Counted from the first letter of the stretch, positions 24,841 to 37,300 are shown. The stretch: 64,000 nucleotides of DNA from Trichoplusia ni (GCF_003590095.1 NC_039478.1:21390001-21454000); one strand, 5' to 3'. The notes: generated by a model not told the origin, from the letters alone. Numbers and translations: made by a program.

Positions 24841-26024
24841 GCTTGAGACTGGATGGCGTTGAGATGAGAAGGTAAGATCTTCTCTCATCTCATCATGTGT
24901 CAAAGATCTACTTATAGTTTTAATTATGCTTATACATAGTTTTTTATTGTCAAACACATTTCTCGACTTCAACAATTGGGCATTAGGTTAGTAAATTATT
25001 CTTTTTTGTCCAAATTGTCCTGTATTTTGGCGCAGTGTGCTGACGTCAGTGCATCGAAAGCGCCCGCGCATCGTTTAGCCGCCTCATGGCTCCATTAATG
25101 TCATTTATACCGACGTCTCGTCCACACGTGGGTACTAGTTATATTGCAATTGGATTTCATTGCCATTTTCCTCTTGCAAATAAAGTTATGTCAGTGCGCG
25201 GATTTTTTTTTCTTAAATAATTTGTTTTTTTAAGTATTTAAAGTTACTTTTTAAATATATGTTGATTTGTTTCAATTTTTAATATGTGAAGTGTTTGATA
25301 GTTACTATTGAGTATTTGGTTGTGGGTCACGAATAATGATTTTTCATACAAAGGTGGGGTTATTAACTTAAGTTTATATTTCCAATATTTTGCATGGATA
25401 TGATAAACATAGTTGTTTAGTATTAAATATGATTAAATGGTTATAATTATAGGCATTTTTTTATACTAAAATTATAAATTAAAAGTGTTAAGTAATTGAC
25501 TTATAATTTCATAAATAGTCTTCGAAAAATCTAATTCGACCATCTTAATATGAATAGTGTCTAATGATTAAAGTTTTAATTTACCATGAGAAGTAGCAAT
25601 ACACCAGTATAAATGAGTTCATTCTGAATTAAGATTTTTCTGTAAGAAATCATTTAAAAAGGAAATTATCACGTAAATAAACAATCACCTAAAATTCAGT
25701 TAAATATGTACAAGACTACCAAAACTTCGAGAAAGCTAATTTTATTATTCTATCCCCATTCCATAAATATAAATCACAGCTATTATTATACCTACCCGAA
25801 CAACCTGTGTGGACTGCACAGTGGTCTGGATGTCGCACGCTGCATGCAATCTAGCAATTTATTCATCGAAATTAATTGATTTATGACCAACGTGTCCTTA
25901 CAACTGTCGCACAGTGCGCTCTTCAGAGCGGCAGTTTAATAAAATTGCCATTTTATTTGCTAATTGAGCAACGTTTGTTCCAGAATTTTATGGTTATTTA
26001 TATTAGTAAAAGGTTACTAATATT

Positions 26025-26240
26025 AATTAATCTTATATAAAAAATTCTCGTGTCTTGTGTCTCGTGTAAACTCTTCCGAAACACCTTGAACGACATTTAT
26101 GAAATTTTAAATGCACAATTAGTAGGTTTGAAAATCGGCAACCTAATGCTTTTTTAAGTATGTAATGATTTAAGCCAGAAATAACTTAAATTAAATTCCT
26201 TAAATAATTTACATGACAAAACAATGTTTTCCCTAACATT
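26025..26240 (+). repeat. Interspersed repeat (AAATTCTCGTGTC-type), degraded
   Basis: Contains AAAATTCTCGTGTC, CTCTTCCGAAAC, CTTGAACGACATTTATGAAAT and GGTTTGAAAATCGGCAACCTA. I recognise this order from a widespread insect repeat. Identification is from memory and the limits are approximate. Confidence 0.5.
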
Positions 26241-26734
26241 TAGTTATAATACTTGTAAAGTTTGTCCATACATCCTGAAACTTTAGCATTAAAAAATAAA
26301 AAAATAAAATAAAAAATAAAATTAAAAAGTATTTAATTAAAAGAATAAAATTAATTGTTAAGTGGATTTTACTTTATTAAACATGTTCATGTGGCTATGC
26401 GTTCAGTGGATTTGGAGTAGATTAAGACGTATTTTATTATTCCATTTTTAAAAAGGGAACGTTTTTGTAAGATGTAATTTGCATCAAACTTATAATGACG
26501 AAGACTACAAATTAATGTAACTGGGCTTTCTCAGTCTCCATTTCCCAGCATCTTGTCACAGTTTTATCTTTATAATTAGTACATAACATCATCTATAGAT
26601 CCTTTAAAGACACCATCAGCTAGTCACCGCTCTCCAAAGCGCATAATAGCACGCACTACCATTAAAATTCCATTTTCTTCTTGACACAATTCAATCCACA
26701 ATCAAAGAGTTTAGTAATCGTCTATGATCACAAG

Positions 26735-26754
26735 GGTGCGCCGGCCGGCGCACC
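26735..26754. other. Perfect 20-bp GC-rich palindrome
   Basis: GGTGCGCCGG followed immediately by its reverse complement, with no loop, in AT-rich surroundings about 0.75 kb upstream of the first Drgx exon. Function is unknown; a dimeric-factor site is possible. Confidence 0.5.
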
Positions 26755-27510
26755 GTAGATGTGTGAACTTAAAATAATTTAAATTCATTGCGCACGCGCA
26801 TATTGCAAGGATTCGATCGCCTTATTATTAAGCGGCGTCATTCCTATGTTAATTTTGTGTTAGATTACTGATTGTCTTATGTTTTGTCGGTGCGTTTGAC
26901 TTTCGATGTCAAGTAATTATTTGCAGTTTAAAAGTCGTGATACAATCCGTTTTATGACGGTTGTGATTCGTGTAATTGTTACGAATGGTGATGAATATTG
27001 ATAATATTTTAACACTTATACCCTACTGTTAGGAAGAACACTTCTTTCATCCCTTAATGCGATTCCAATTTTTGGCTTCTGCGTAAAAAATAACAAGATG
27101 GCGTCCGGAATAAAAAAATGCCAAAAATAAAAACGTTATCTTTTTAACGTTTATTTGATTAGGACAAATTCAAATTAGTATTTTACACTCAATCAAATCA
27201 AAGGGTCGCATAGTGAATTGTTCTCGTAATAATCAATTTCGTAATTATACTTCACAGCTTATGCATATTAGCGAGACGTTGACGGGTTCCCACTAAATAA
27301 AGAAGTCAGTCGGAACCCGTGTCGGCTTATTAATAAGAGTTCACTCACAGTTTGACACCTCTATAACTATATTAGGTGACTAGGGAGACAAACAATAGTG
27401 TTAGATTTATTTTAACCCTTACCCTGTTAACCTAATGAATCTGAAGATTCTTCCAATTAGACTATAGATGCTTGGTCACACCTCGCTATATCTCGGTTGT
27501 GTTGTTCCAG

Positions 27511-27628
27511 CTGGCGAGCGGTGGCGGTGGCGGGCGCGGGCTGTTCTGCTACCACTGCCCGCCGAGCCTGCCGCCGCACCAGCACCGGCTGCCGACCCTC
27601 GAGTATCCCTTCACAGCCTCACATCCTT
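27511..27628 (+). CDS. Drgx: Drgx exon encoding the conserved N-terminal LFCYHCPP motif
   Basis: A 118-bp exon with acceptor TTGTTCCAG (ends 27510) and donor GTAAGT (27629). It is poly-Gly then GRGLFCYHCPPSLPP, His/Pro-rich sequence and LEYPFTASHP. The FCYHCPP motif corresponds to the N-terminus of vertebrate DRGX (Prrxl1) and is not a general feature of paired-like homeobox proteins. The exon exits in phase 1, and the next exon (32783) completes the codon as Tyr. No in-frame ATG lies upstream before a stop, so an upstream exon carrying the start must exist. Codon composition is GC-rich, unlike the flanks. Confidence 0.82.
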
Positions 27629-28589
27629 GTAAGTGGACCAACAATATTAAGGTTCAATGTAACTAGTAGCATTTAGATCTCGTATTCCTTTTTCTTGCAT
27701 ATATTATGGAACTTGCTATCTATATATATCTTCTAGCTAAAAGCCATAAATGTCGCACTTGCGACGATCGCACCGGATTACATAATACGGAAGAATTTTA
27801 CAGGAATAAAATTCAACTGGACAAACAACGACTTTACCCCCTTCTTTAGTTTTCGTGTAATAACCGCGAAATTACCTGATGGTTACCTAGTTATTTTTTA
27901 TTACAAAAAAACGGAGATGTTATATAAGCAAGAGTTTCGTTAGTTTCAGTCAGCTCTTTGATTACTATTTTCCATAACAACAGCATAGTCGTCTAAAACC
28001 GATTGTTTACCATCCATAAATCGACTTATAATCCGAAGTTTGTATCGTCAACATGACCGCCTAGTCCAGGAGTCGCGTCGCGTCGATTCCACTTATCGGC
28101 ACAAACTTGAGTAACGCAATTACTTGGCCGGCTCTCGGCCTAATGATGTTATTCTTAGTTAAAGCTCTTGTCTCTTAACGATTTACTACTCGATTATGTT
28201 ATTCGATTCGATAAAGATGTTATCGATACTCGTAATTGATCGTTGTTTTATAACTAGGTAACCAAGTTCCTTTCTATGTTTGATGTGTGTTACTGTTCTG
28301 AAATGTATTTTATAGATATATTTTAGCGTATTTTCTTTAGTAAGTTTTAAGCTTACATTGATCGTAACAAATATGGTTCAGAAACAAATTACGAGACCCG
28401 TGGAAATAACAATTGTTATCCAACTAGGTTTGTTCGTAAATGAAATTTTACAAACAACTAACAACAATTAAGCAGTTAACAAAACTACATGAAAGAGTTA
28501 AAAAAAACTCCTCAAAAGGCAAAAATCAGTTTCTTACCCCAACTGACTCGCGTGCCTAAGGGGTGGTAATGTGCTAATGAATAGAGAAG

Positions 28590-28740
28590 GCAGGGCGGGG
28601 GGCGCGCGGCATGCGCGGGGGGCGCGGCGGGGGCGCGCGGGGCGCGGGCTGGGGGCGCAGTGGGCGGTGCTCCCCCGGGATTGGTCGCCGCCGGCGCCAT
28701 CTATTATTCATAAAATAGTTTTTGAGTCGCGCCGCCGGTC
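28590..28740. promoter_or_regulatory. GC-rich intronic island
   Basis: A run of G-rich, CpG-dense sequence (several GGGGCGCG repeats) ending in TCGCCGCCGGCGCCATC, flanked by AT-rich DNA. It may be an internal promoter, an enhancer, or a G-quadruplex-prone tract. The minus-strand Ala/Pro-rich open frame across it is composition-driven. Confidence 0.3.
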
Positions 28741-30009
28741 GCTTTAACTCACTTATTTTAACTTAATAAGTATCATGTCACTTTTGATTACTCCCTTAGC
28801 GTAATTTTTTTACTTAACACAACACCGATCAAAGGATCCTTAATAAAGTTATGAAGCAGCGTTATTTCATTAGGACCGTCGAAACTGACAGTCTGTCCGT
28901 TTGTAATTGCGTAAAAGTATTAATTTTTAAAATCTATTAACGTATTGCGGGTGGTTCTCCGCTCTCCGTTCGTTGCTCTCCCCGTTTGGGTGGAAGGCTG
29001 GAAGTTTTAAAGTGGTGAAGATAAAATGCTGCTAGATAAAAAAGCGGCTTAAACGAATCTATTAAAAATGTATAAGGCAATTTGGAGCGCGCTGTCGGAG
29101 CGGGGTTCTCATTAGCGCGCAATCACACCGCCGCGCCGCGCCGCCGCGGTCTGCGATCACCTTTATTAATTCTACAAGCACGAATGTGTGTTTAATTACC
29201 TTACAATGGGTTAAGGGTCATTTGCACCGCGAGAGCTTTTGTATATTAAAAAATTTGATATCTCATCTGAAGTGGTCAAACATTAAATTATTCGTGTGTT
29301 GTGTATAACTGGATAAGGAATACTTAGATGAAAGAAATTAAGCAAAAACTAAAAAGTAAAAAATAATTAAACCGTGAGATTTTTATAATTCCCTACATAT
29401 TCTCGTGTCACTGGCGTTATCGTTGTGTCCGGTTGTGCAGCTCTCTCAAAAATGGTTCAGCTTAATAAGCTGATCGATGCTTACTGCTTGCTAGCACATA
29501 TAATACATTTCCAAGAAGGAAATATCATTTATTTACTAATTATGGCAAAACATAATTTATATAACATGTTTGGAATTTAAAAGAGGCTACGACCTCTGTT
29601 TCAACATTTCTGTTCAGGATAGCCTGTTAGGAAATAGATACAACTCGCTTAAAAAATAACATCTATAAGTGATAACATTTATAGAATAAATTATTGCATT
29701 ACATATGATATGTGAATTTATAATTATCTACGTTAAGTACACTACTACAATTATTTTCAATAAATTAAGTGTTTCTACATTTCATATGAAATAAACTAAT
29801 CATGTTTCTCCGAAGCCTTGTCGCAATACTGTTTAAAATGTAAATTGTAATATACACCTAGTTTCAACATGCTACGCGAACTACTTTTAACTATTTAGTT
29901 AATGAGCTAGACACTAATTTAGGAAACATAATTTATTACTATGGGATACTGTGTGGAAGAAAGCCTCTTTTTAGAAAGCCGGTTAAAAATAACTAGATCA
30001 TGAAATTGT

Positions 30010-30345
30010 CTTCATTTTCAGGGATCCCTAAGAAAAGGGTAAAAACGGACCCCTCATTTTCAACAAACGCTTCCAACTTTCTCAGAAAATGCAGTATGTC
30101 CGTCACTAGGCTGTTTCTCATGAACTGTAGTAGCTAGAAAGTTTAAATTTGTGAGATGATGAAATTCATTTGCCGCTAAAGTAATAAATATCAAAAATAA
30201 AGATCGAAATTAAGCAACGGCTGTTGCGGTTATATGTAGGTATATATTTTAGCACCAAACTGATTTGTTTTTTTTTTACCTATTTGAACTCAACCCTCAG
30301 AGTCCAGATGTCGTCTTGCACTTGGCCGGTTTTATTTATAGAGTT
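30010..30345 (+). repeat. Dispersed repeat family R, copy 4 (longest)
   Basis: Contains GGGATCCCTAAGAAAAGGGT, AAAACGGACCCC, GTCCGTCACTAGGCTGT, TCTCATGAACTGTAGTAGCT and the tail TTGCACTTGGCCGGTTTT. It spans from head to tail of the family, about 330 bp, in the plus orientation. Confidence 0.75.
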
Positions 30346-32782
30346 TACAATGCGCCCGAACATTGTTAACACACATAATTTCAATTAAAAAACAAAATAA
30401 AAACATCACAAAAAAAACGCCCAAAATAAAACCCATTAAACAAATTACAAAAACAGAAAAGCGTGGTCACCAAAATAAAACGGATCCCGAAATAAAAGCA
30501 ATTTGCCTCTACGAACGTACAAAAATATTCATAAAACTTATAAATATCGAATTATTTTTTACTACAGCGTTCCATTACTGGCGAGCTAGTTAATCCTCCC
30601 GGTTTTGTCCAACTTTTTCCGCTGCACTCGAGCCCGGTATGAAACACTTTTTAATTTCCGGACTTTCAGATTTTTATCCCGCCAAGTTGATGGGCACTCA
30701 ATTATTAACATTCAATTAATGTTTATTTATAATCTGTTATCTGGACGCTGCCGCTGGCGGAATCTTGTTTTGAATGGCAATAGGGTTATTTTATTTTGTA
30801 AAAATTTAAAAGTATTTTTTTTATTGAGAGTTTCGCTATTTTTGTAGTTTTGACGAATTATTTTCTCTTTTATTGTTAAAAGAGATTAGGTATAGGATTT
30901 TAATACTTTTTTCTAAATTAAAATTGGTGTCTTCAGATATTTTTACTAATACGATATACCTTCGATATTCTTGATATTGAAATGAACTTTCTAAAAAACA
31001 GACTTGAGTTCGGATTAAATTCAATGTTATTAAATTAAAGACAAGACAATAATTCAACAAAATAAAACAATAAATATCAAAGAAATAATAAAAGCTAAGT
31101 CAATAATAATTAAAACGGGCACACAGTGACTTTAAGCGAATAACAAAATTAATTTGCCGAGTGAATCGCTCGTACAAATGGCTCCAATTAATTCGGTCCA
31201 TTAGGTCGCCGAGTCGCTTTGAAAAACAATATAACTAGAACATGTGCCTTTTTATCCTAGATCCAATAGATTGTTTTTGAAAATGTAGAAGGTAATGTAA
31301 TTATATTCAGGAATCAATCAGGATCAGGATCGTGATATAGAGCTTGAATTTACATGTACCTGTTAACTATTTTTAAAGAGATTTAGATTTACAAAATAAT
31401 TTATTTCATATACAAGAGAAAGAAAAACATTTGACGATTACATTTTCATACTCCTCTCTTGGTCAATTTTTGAAGAACAATTAACGGAAGAGTGAAAAAA
31501 AATCACAAAATGTGACAAAAAATCCTTCAGTTAAACTTTGGAAAATCAATATTCATTATTTCCAAATTTTCTATTGTATACTTTACTTATTAACGATAGC
31601 TATCATCAACAAATATCTCTTTTACTTTCGATCCACTGCTCTAAGTTCACCCTCAACTCGTAATTACTCGAATAAGACTCTACTGAACAATAAAAGTAGA
31701 GTCATGCAGTAATACGGCTATTAGGGTAGGTCTCGTCAAGTAATGTTCCCAACAACATTATCACAAGAATAATAGAAACATTAGGGTGACAGCCCTAGCG
31801 ATTGTCACCCGATATATTGCGTCATTGTAGGGTGACCATGGGTTTTGGATGTAGTTCACATTTTAATTGTTTGTAGTGAGATTACGCTGAATTTCAAGAC
31901 ATGTCGTCGGTTATGCACATAATTATAAACGTGACAAAACTGTATGTCTCATTACATTTTGATTGATGAGTCATGAAAATGAAGATGTCTGTTGAAGTCA
32001 CAGACAAGCAACGAATGTAAAAAAAACATAGCGAGTAAGCATATGTTTTACTTTTGGTTTAGCTTAGAAATTACTTTTGTTTAGTGTTAAAGCTACGCAT
32101 ATTTTGAGACTTACAATAAAATAAAATAAATACTATCTCCGAAAAATATGACATAAAACCGTTATAATAAAAGATAAGATACCAAGTATAATATAAGTAA
32201 AGTACTTAAATACTTACACAAAATGCATTAAATCCATATAAATTGTTTTTCTATAATTGTGATTATAATTTGTCCCATTCCTTGCTAAAACCTGGTCACA
32301 GTACATAGGGTCTCCACCTCATCAATTGGCGCGGACATGTTCGGATAGCTATAATAAACGCGGGGTAGGTTGGTACTCCCGATGTAATGGCGCGGTACTT
32401 CCGGTACCACTGATTGTCCCTTCGATTGCCAGATTTGAGACAATGTTTGGAAAGACTTATGCTTTATTGAATATATTTTGTTTATTTTAGGCTGAAATAA
32501 TAAAGTTAGGGAGTAAGTGTATAGAGGAACTAGGAACTAGTCACTGAGGATTTTGAACGAACAGGCTAAAGGAAAACAAAAGCGCAAATAAATCACCCGT
32601 CAACTGTTTAACCGTAGCAACATAACCTTACCGTTGCTTAACCTTGCATTTGTACGGAAGCCTTCCTTTGTACAATTACGACTTGAATTGTATGACTTTT
32701 ATTTATCCATAGACCCACCAATAGAACCTTTAAAAAATGACAGTATTATTTTTAATGTTGTATCTTATTGTTTGTGTGCCAG

Positions 32783-32874
32783 ATACAAGCTACTCGTACC
32801 ACCCGGCGATACACGATGACACGTTCGTGCGTCGGAAGCAGAGACGGAACCGCACCACCTTCACACTACAACAG
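32783..32874 (+). CDS. Drgx: Drgx exon, linker and start of the homeodomain
   Basis: A 92-bp exon with acceptor GTGTGCCAG and donor GTAACG. It reads TSYSYHPAIHDDTFVRRKQRRNRTTFTLQQ. The basic N-terminal arm and first residues of helix 1 of the homeodomain are present, and the exon ends after homeodomain position 12. It enters in phase 1 and exits in phase 0, agreeing with both neighbours. The RRKQRRNRTTFTLQQ segment matches DRGX and related paired-like proteins. Confidence 0.92.
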
Positions 32875-33178
32875 GTAACGTGTGTAACAAATAGTATTAA
32901 AGGCAACGGAAAAACCATTAGTATCACGCATTTGTGTATAATGGTTTGGCGATTCCACTAGATTGCACTAAGTAGCTGTTAACAAGCACATGTCAAAAAT
33001 ATACTAAAAATTGAAAATCGGAATTAAGGAAGCGAGATTTCTTTCAGATTTTTTGCGACCTTATTAAATTAGGTTAGATTAGAATATTCTCTATTGTACA
33101 CCATGGAATTACAGCAGTGATTATTATTAATCACAATTATAGGTGGATCAGTTAATTATAAATACTAATTTGTTTCAG
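32875..33178 (+). other. Drgx intron (304 bp)
   Basis: Short AT-rich intron interrupting the homeodomain after position 12. No other content seen. Confidence 0.9.
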
Positions 33179-33280
33179 TTGGAGGAGCTGGAGACGGCGT
33201 TTGCGCAGACGCACTACCCCGACGTGTTCACAAGAGAGGACCTCGCGCTTAAGATCAACCTCACCGAGGCTAGGGTGCAG
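33179..33280 (+). CDS. Drgx: Drgx exon, homeodomain helices 1-3 (positions 13-46)
   Basis: A 102-bp exon (34 codons, phase 0 at both ends) with acceptor TTGTTTCAG and donor GTCAGT. It encodes homeodomain positions 13-46, from LEELETAFAQTHYPD to INLTEARVQ. Core residues Leu16 and Phe20 are present, and FTREDLALKINLTEARVQ is characteristic of the Drgx/Prd-like class. It exits at the 46/47 junction, a classical intron position in paired-class homeobox genes. Confidence 0.95.
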
Positions 33281-34134
33281 GTCAGTTGATACGATTGCTT
33301 TTGATATATAAATACCGGTATATAAATGTCTTACTGTCTGAACATGGCTTCTTCATTAACTTGCTTTTTTACTGGTTGATAAAAACTGTCCTAGTTTGCT
33401 GCGTTTCCTTGATAAGAAATGTATGTACGTATGTATGAAATTATTCTGAGTTAGGTATATTGTAAAAAAAGTGACCAGATGCTATGCTGTGCAGTTAGTT
33501 GAGCCTTTGCTTCACAGCCTACGGGGTGATGTCAATAGTTATTATTGTTAGACTTTCAAAAAGTGGTCCTTTCTTACTCTTCTTAATAAAACTCACTTGG
33601 TAATCTCACTTAAATAAATGGATTTTGATTTTGATGACCTATAGTTATCCTCGCGATATTTTGTACCGTTTGTCAACCTGAGAATAATTCAGTAAGAACA
33701 ATACAATTTATAAAAAGTATTATTTTCTCGGCATTGATTTCGAAAATGCAGCTACTTAGCATGGAACTATCAGACAACCACTTCATAAACCAAAATACAT
33801 GATCCTTTAAAAATAACATCCTAATTCTATTCACTCAATCATTTACGATGTCAAGCAAGCAACATAAAGAGTTGGATATACGTCTCGCGTCCCGCCGCGT
33901 CACGTAGTCGCGTCCGCTCCAATAACGTCCACGTAACGTAGCCTCGTAAAACACGCCTTATCACGTATAACGTCAAGAGCCTTAAAATTTTCATATGTCA
34001 TATATTTTTACAGTTACGAGATCCGCAGTTAAGATTTTTGGTACTTTAATACGGTTTGAGCTTTGCTAGATGTGAGATTGAGGTTTTCATATTTTTATTA
34101 AGTATTTTTATAGTTCAGTAATTATGAGAAATCG

Positions 34135-34325
34135 TTTCTGAGGGACTGCAATTTTTCAATTGCTTCAAACGGTAAAGATGTTAAAGTAGAACGAGTTCGA
34201 TCCCCGTGTAGGAAAGCGTTTGTGTGATCTACAAATGCTTGACCTAATTCTGGATGTCTTTGTGCATGTGACTTGAAATCATTTGTGAATGTTTGGTAAA
34301 CCTCCGCGGCACAAGGCTGCAATTC
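34135..34325 (+). repeat. SINE-like element (family of 8145-8345), plus orientation
   Basis: Contains GAGTTCGATCCCCGTG, TTTGTGTGATCTACAAATGC, GGATGTCTTTGTGCATGTGA and ends near CCGCGGCACAAG. It matches the 8.1 and 38.9 kb copies in inverted order. Confidence 0.65.
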
Positions 34326-37300
34326 CTTAACGCGAATTTTTTATATAAAAAAGAAGCACTAAATTGAATAGTAGTTGGTAATTGATCCTTTCGCTACCTC
34401 ATCTATCAAAGGTAGCATAATATATTAGTTAATACCATTCCAGAAGTCACTCACTAATGGTTACATAAATAGTGAATATATCATGATCTTTTTTAAAATT
34501 CATCGAAATAAAAAAAAAACACCCATAAAAAAGTAATGTATGAACGAACAGCCACGTTCCATTTATAAAGTTCAAATTCAGTATAAAAATCAATCTAGAT
34601 TCAATATAGAGTTTGCAAACCGAAATTCATTTTCGATTTATTTTTTCGCATAACGTGCAATGCGGGGAGTGAATGATATTGAAATAGAGACCGAATCTAT
34701 GAACGTATGAATGTAATGCGAGTGGCTCGGCACGAATGATGATGCTATCGGGTCAGAAAGCCTTTTTGAGAAATTGAGGTATGCAATGATATTTTTCTTT
34801 AATATTCAGTTGCATTTTAATTTTAAACTTTAAGGTTAGATACATACATAAACATAAAGTTCTAAGTATCTGCCAAATTATCATTCATCTCCTGGTGGAG
34901 TAAAACGGTTATAGTGCAAGTGAAACCGGTATTTTGGGGTATTTGTTACGTCCAAATGTGCGTTTTTTTTAGACATTGCTTCATCACTCGAATGACAAAT
35001 TAAATTCTTGTCATGTAACCCCAAAATATTTTAATTTCCTATTCCTGTCTTGCCATGTAAAGCACTTTATCTAATTCAGCTGCCTCAAGGCTCCTAGCTC
35101 ATATGTATAAAACAAGCGGGTCGCAGCAGCAGGCAGAACGAAGCCCGGTTTTAGGCAAATTGCTCCGCGCAACCCTGTTTTATTTATGTCGAAATAAAAA
35201 TTGCCCAATTCCGGCGGTTGTACCACAATTTAGAGGCTCCGTCGCTTGGGACCGAGTGCTGTACTGTATGTGCTGAATGATAATACATATTAAGTGTAAT
35301 TCGCGTTTATTTAGTTTAGTTAAATTACGATTTTGAGAATTAAATAACTTGGAGGAGTTGTTAAGGTTAGTTTAATACTGTTCAGAAAACAACGTATGAG
35401 ATAGATGCTAGATATGCAAGACGTGACTATTGCACCCCATGGTTACTTTTAACATCACGTTTGTGTAAGCGGAGTACCTATTAAGAATTACTTACCTAAG
35501 AAGCGTAATTTCTAATAGTTTCTTAGTTACTTACCTCAATATAATAACTTCATTCCATAATCTTTCTAAATATATGTATACCAAAAACCAAATCTTTAGT
35601 TACAATAAAATCTGAAAATACCCGTTGTGACACAATTCCCGGAAAACAACCTCCATATGAAAACCTATTAGTATAAATTAGAGTTCTATTCGCGGCCTTA
35701 CAGCATCAATAACCTGTCCCTCCACACGAGTGGCAGTAATTCTAAAGTTCCAATGTAATAACGGTCACATCAAACGCCAGAATTGACCGGCCCATCCCGG
35801 TAACACAGCCAATCGGCGTAACTACCGAACTAAGACAATATCCAATTTCGTTCTACCGTCGCGTCGAACATCCACTTCCATTAGTTAACTGCCATTGTCA
35901 AAACCCACTCTACTCTAGTTCGTTCCCAAAACCACCAAAACAGTTGAGAATTGAACATGTATGCCCATTTAAGATTGGTCTTCGATAGTTCATTGGTTTG
36001 TTCGGTTATCGGTGTAGTTGTAAGTGTTGCGGGGGGTGTGGGAGGTCAGGTGGGGCTGGTGGTCTGTAACGCGTTTAAGTCGCTCATCTCGGAATGGTAT
36101 TACGGTATGAGGCTGTTACCCCGCGCCCCGCTAGCCCCCCGCCCCGCCCGCGTACCCCGCGCACACCTAGTGGCACGTGCTGTTCGGATTAAGGGTTGTC
36201 GCTCGTACAAACACTGTGGAGGCATTTGATGCATTGCGATAGTGGTGGCTTTAGCTAATTGAATGTCAGATCAGCCTTGAAATATCTTTAGGAATTTGTG
36301 ATTGGAGGATTCTGTTTGTTTTAAACGAATATCGTTTAGTTAGGTCAGAAGTATGTGGCGGTAGTTAAAGTGAGATTCAAGCAGTCTAATTAGAATTTTT
36401 AATTGGGCTTGTAGCAAATGGTCCAATCCCATTCAATATCAATGGACTACCAAACAGAATTAATAAGTATTCTTACAAATACTTGCATCAATTTCAAAAC
36501 AAAACAATACATGTAACGGTAGTATTCAGTATTTTTTATCACATTTGTTTATAAAAAAGTTTAAAAAAAAAAGGTTATCTTAGGTATTCACAAATTTCTC
36601 AAGAAGTTTTCTCCAAACGACCACAGGTCACAACAATACCTACCGCGGCAGCCCTATAAGAGCTTGGTAATATAATTGAGTCGGCTTTCAATTTGATTCG
36701 CATCCTCGCCCGGCTGCAGAGTGTCGGTGATAATTCGCCCGAAAAATATAAAAAGGAAGCTTTTGGGAGCAGCTGTCCGACATATTGGATTACAGCGAGG
36801 TGGGTGAGAACGCGCCGCCAATACCTACCGACATAACTTCTGATTGGGTTATTCTGCTATTGTTTATTAATTATAATTGTTTAAATAAGACCAAAAACTA
36901 TAGATAAAAATGTTAAAGAGCGGTTTTATAACCCGTATTTTATCGGGAACGCCTGATTAGTTATGGACGATACTGGAGCCCTTATCAAGAGCTTTGTTTT
37001 AAGCATTTATTTTAATATTATTTCTGATAAGTTCATTTTTTTAGAAGCTTTATTTAGGTAATTTCATCTGTCCCTTTGTTTGTAAGCAAATCGTGAAAGT
37101 TAAATGTGTGCTGCTGCTGCAAATAAAATGTGATGACATGAAGCTGCACTGATTTTAAAATGACAAACGTTTTGGAGTCGTTTCATTCGTCTTGGGTACT
37201 CCTCAAGACATGTGAGACACGCTTGATGGCTTATAACCTTTTATCAGAAAACGCAAAAAGCAAACAAACTAAAAAGCTTATTTTTATATATGTAGTTATA

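Larger units (their letters stand above)
7001..27510. other. Long intergenic or 5'-intronic stretch without recognised exons
   Basis: No exon of a known family was recognised in about 20 kb. The content is interspersed repeats (listed separately), microsatellites, and a CpG-rich island at about 14.05-14.62 kb. GC-richer islands also occur at about 11.80-11.93 and 23.72-23.76 kb. Because the first Drgx exon seen lacks a start codon, at least one upstream exon of that gene is expected somewhere here. I could not identify it. Confidence 0.6.
27629..32782 (+). other. Drgx intron (5.2 kb)
   Basis: No exon is recognised. It contains a strongly GC-rich block (about 28590-28740), a second CpG patch at about 29115-29155, and one long copy of repeat family R (30010-30340). 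Complex, non-repetitive ATTA-rich blocks occur near 28.0-28.2 and 31.1-31.2 kb and may be regulatory. Confidence 0.75.

Noticed and set aside
28512..28700. Minus-strand Ala/Pro-rich 62-codon frame
   Set aside because: Composition-driven by the G-rich island, with no homology.
35951..36229. 92-codon plus-strand frame in the large Drgx intron
   Set aside because: Half AT-rich hydrophobic, half Pro/Arg-rich from a C-rich patch. No splice sites or family match.
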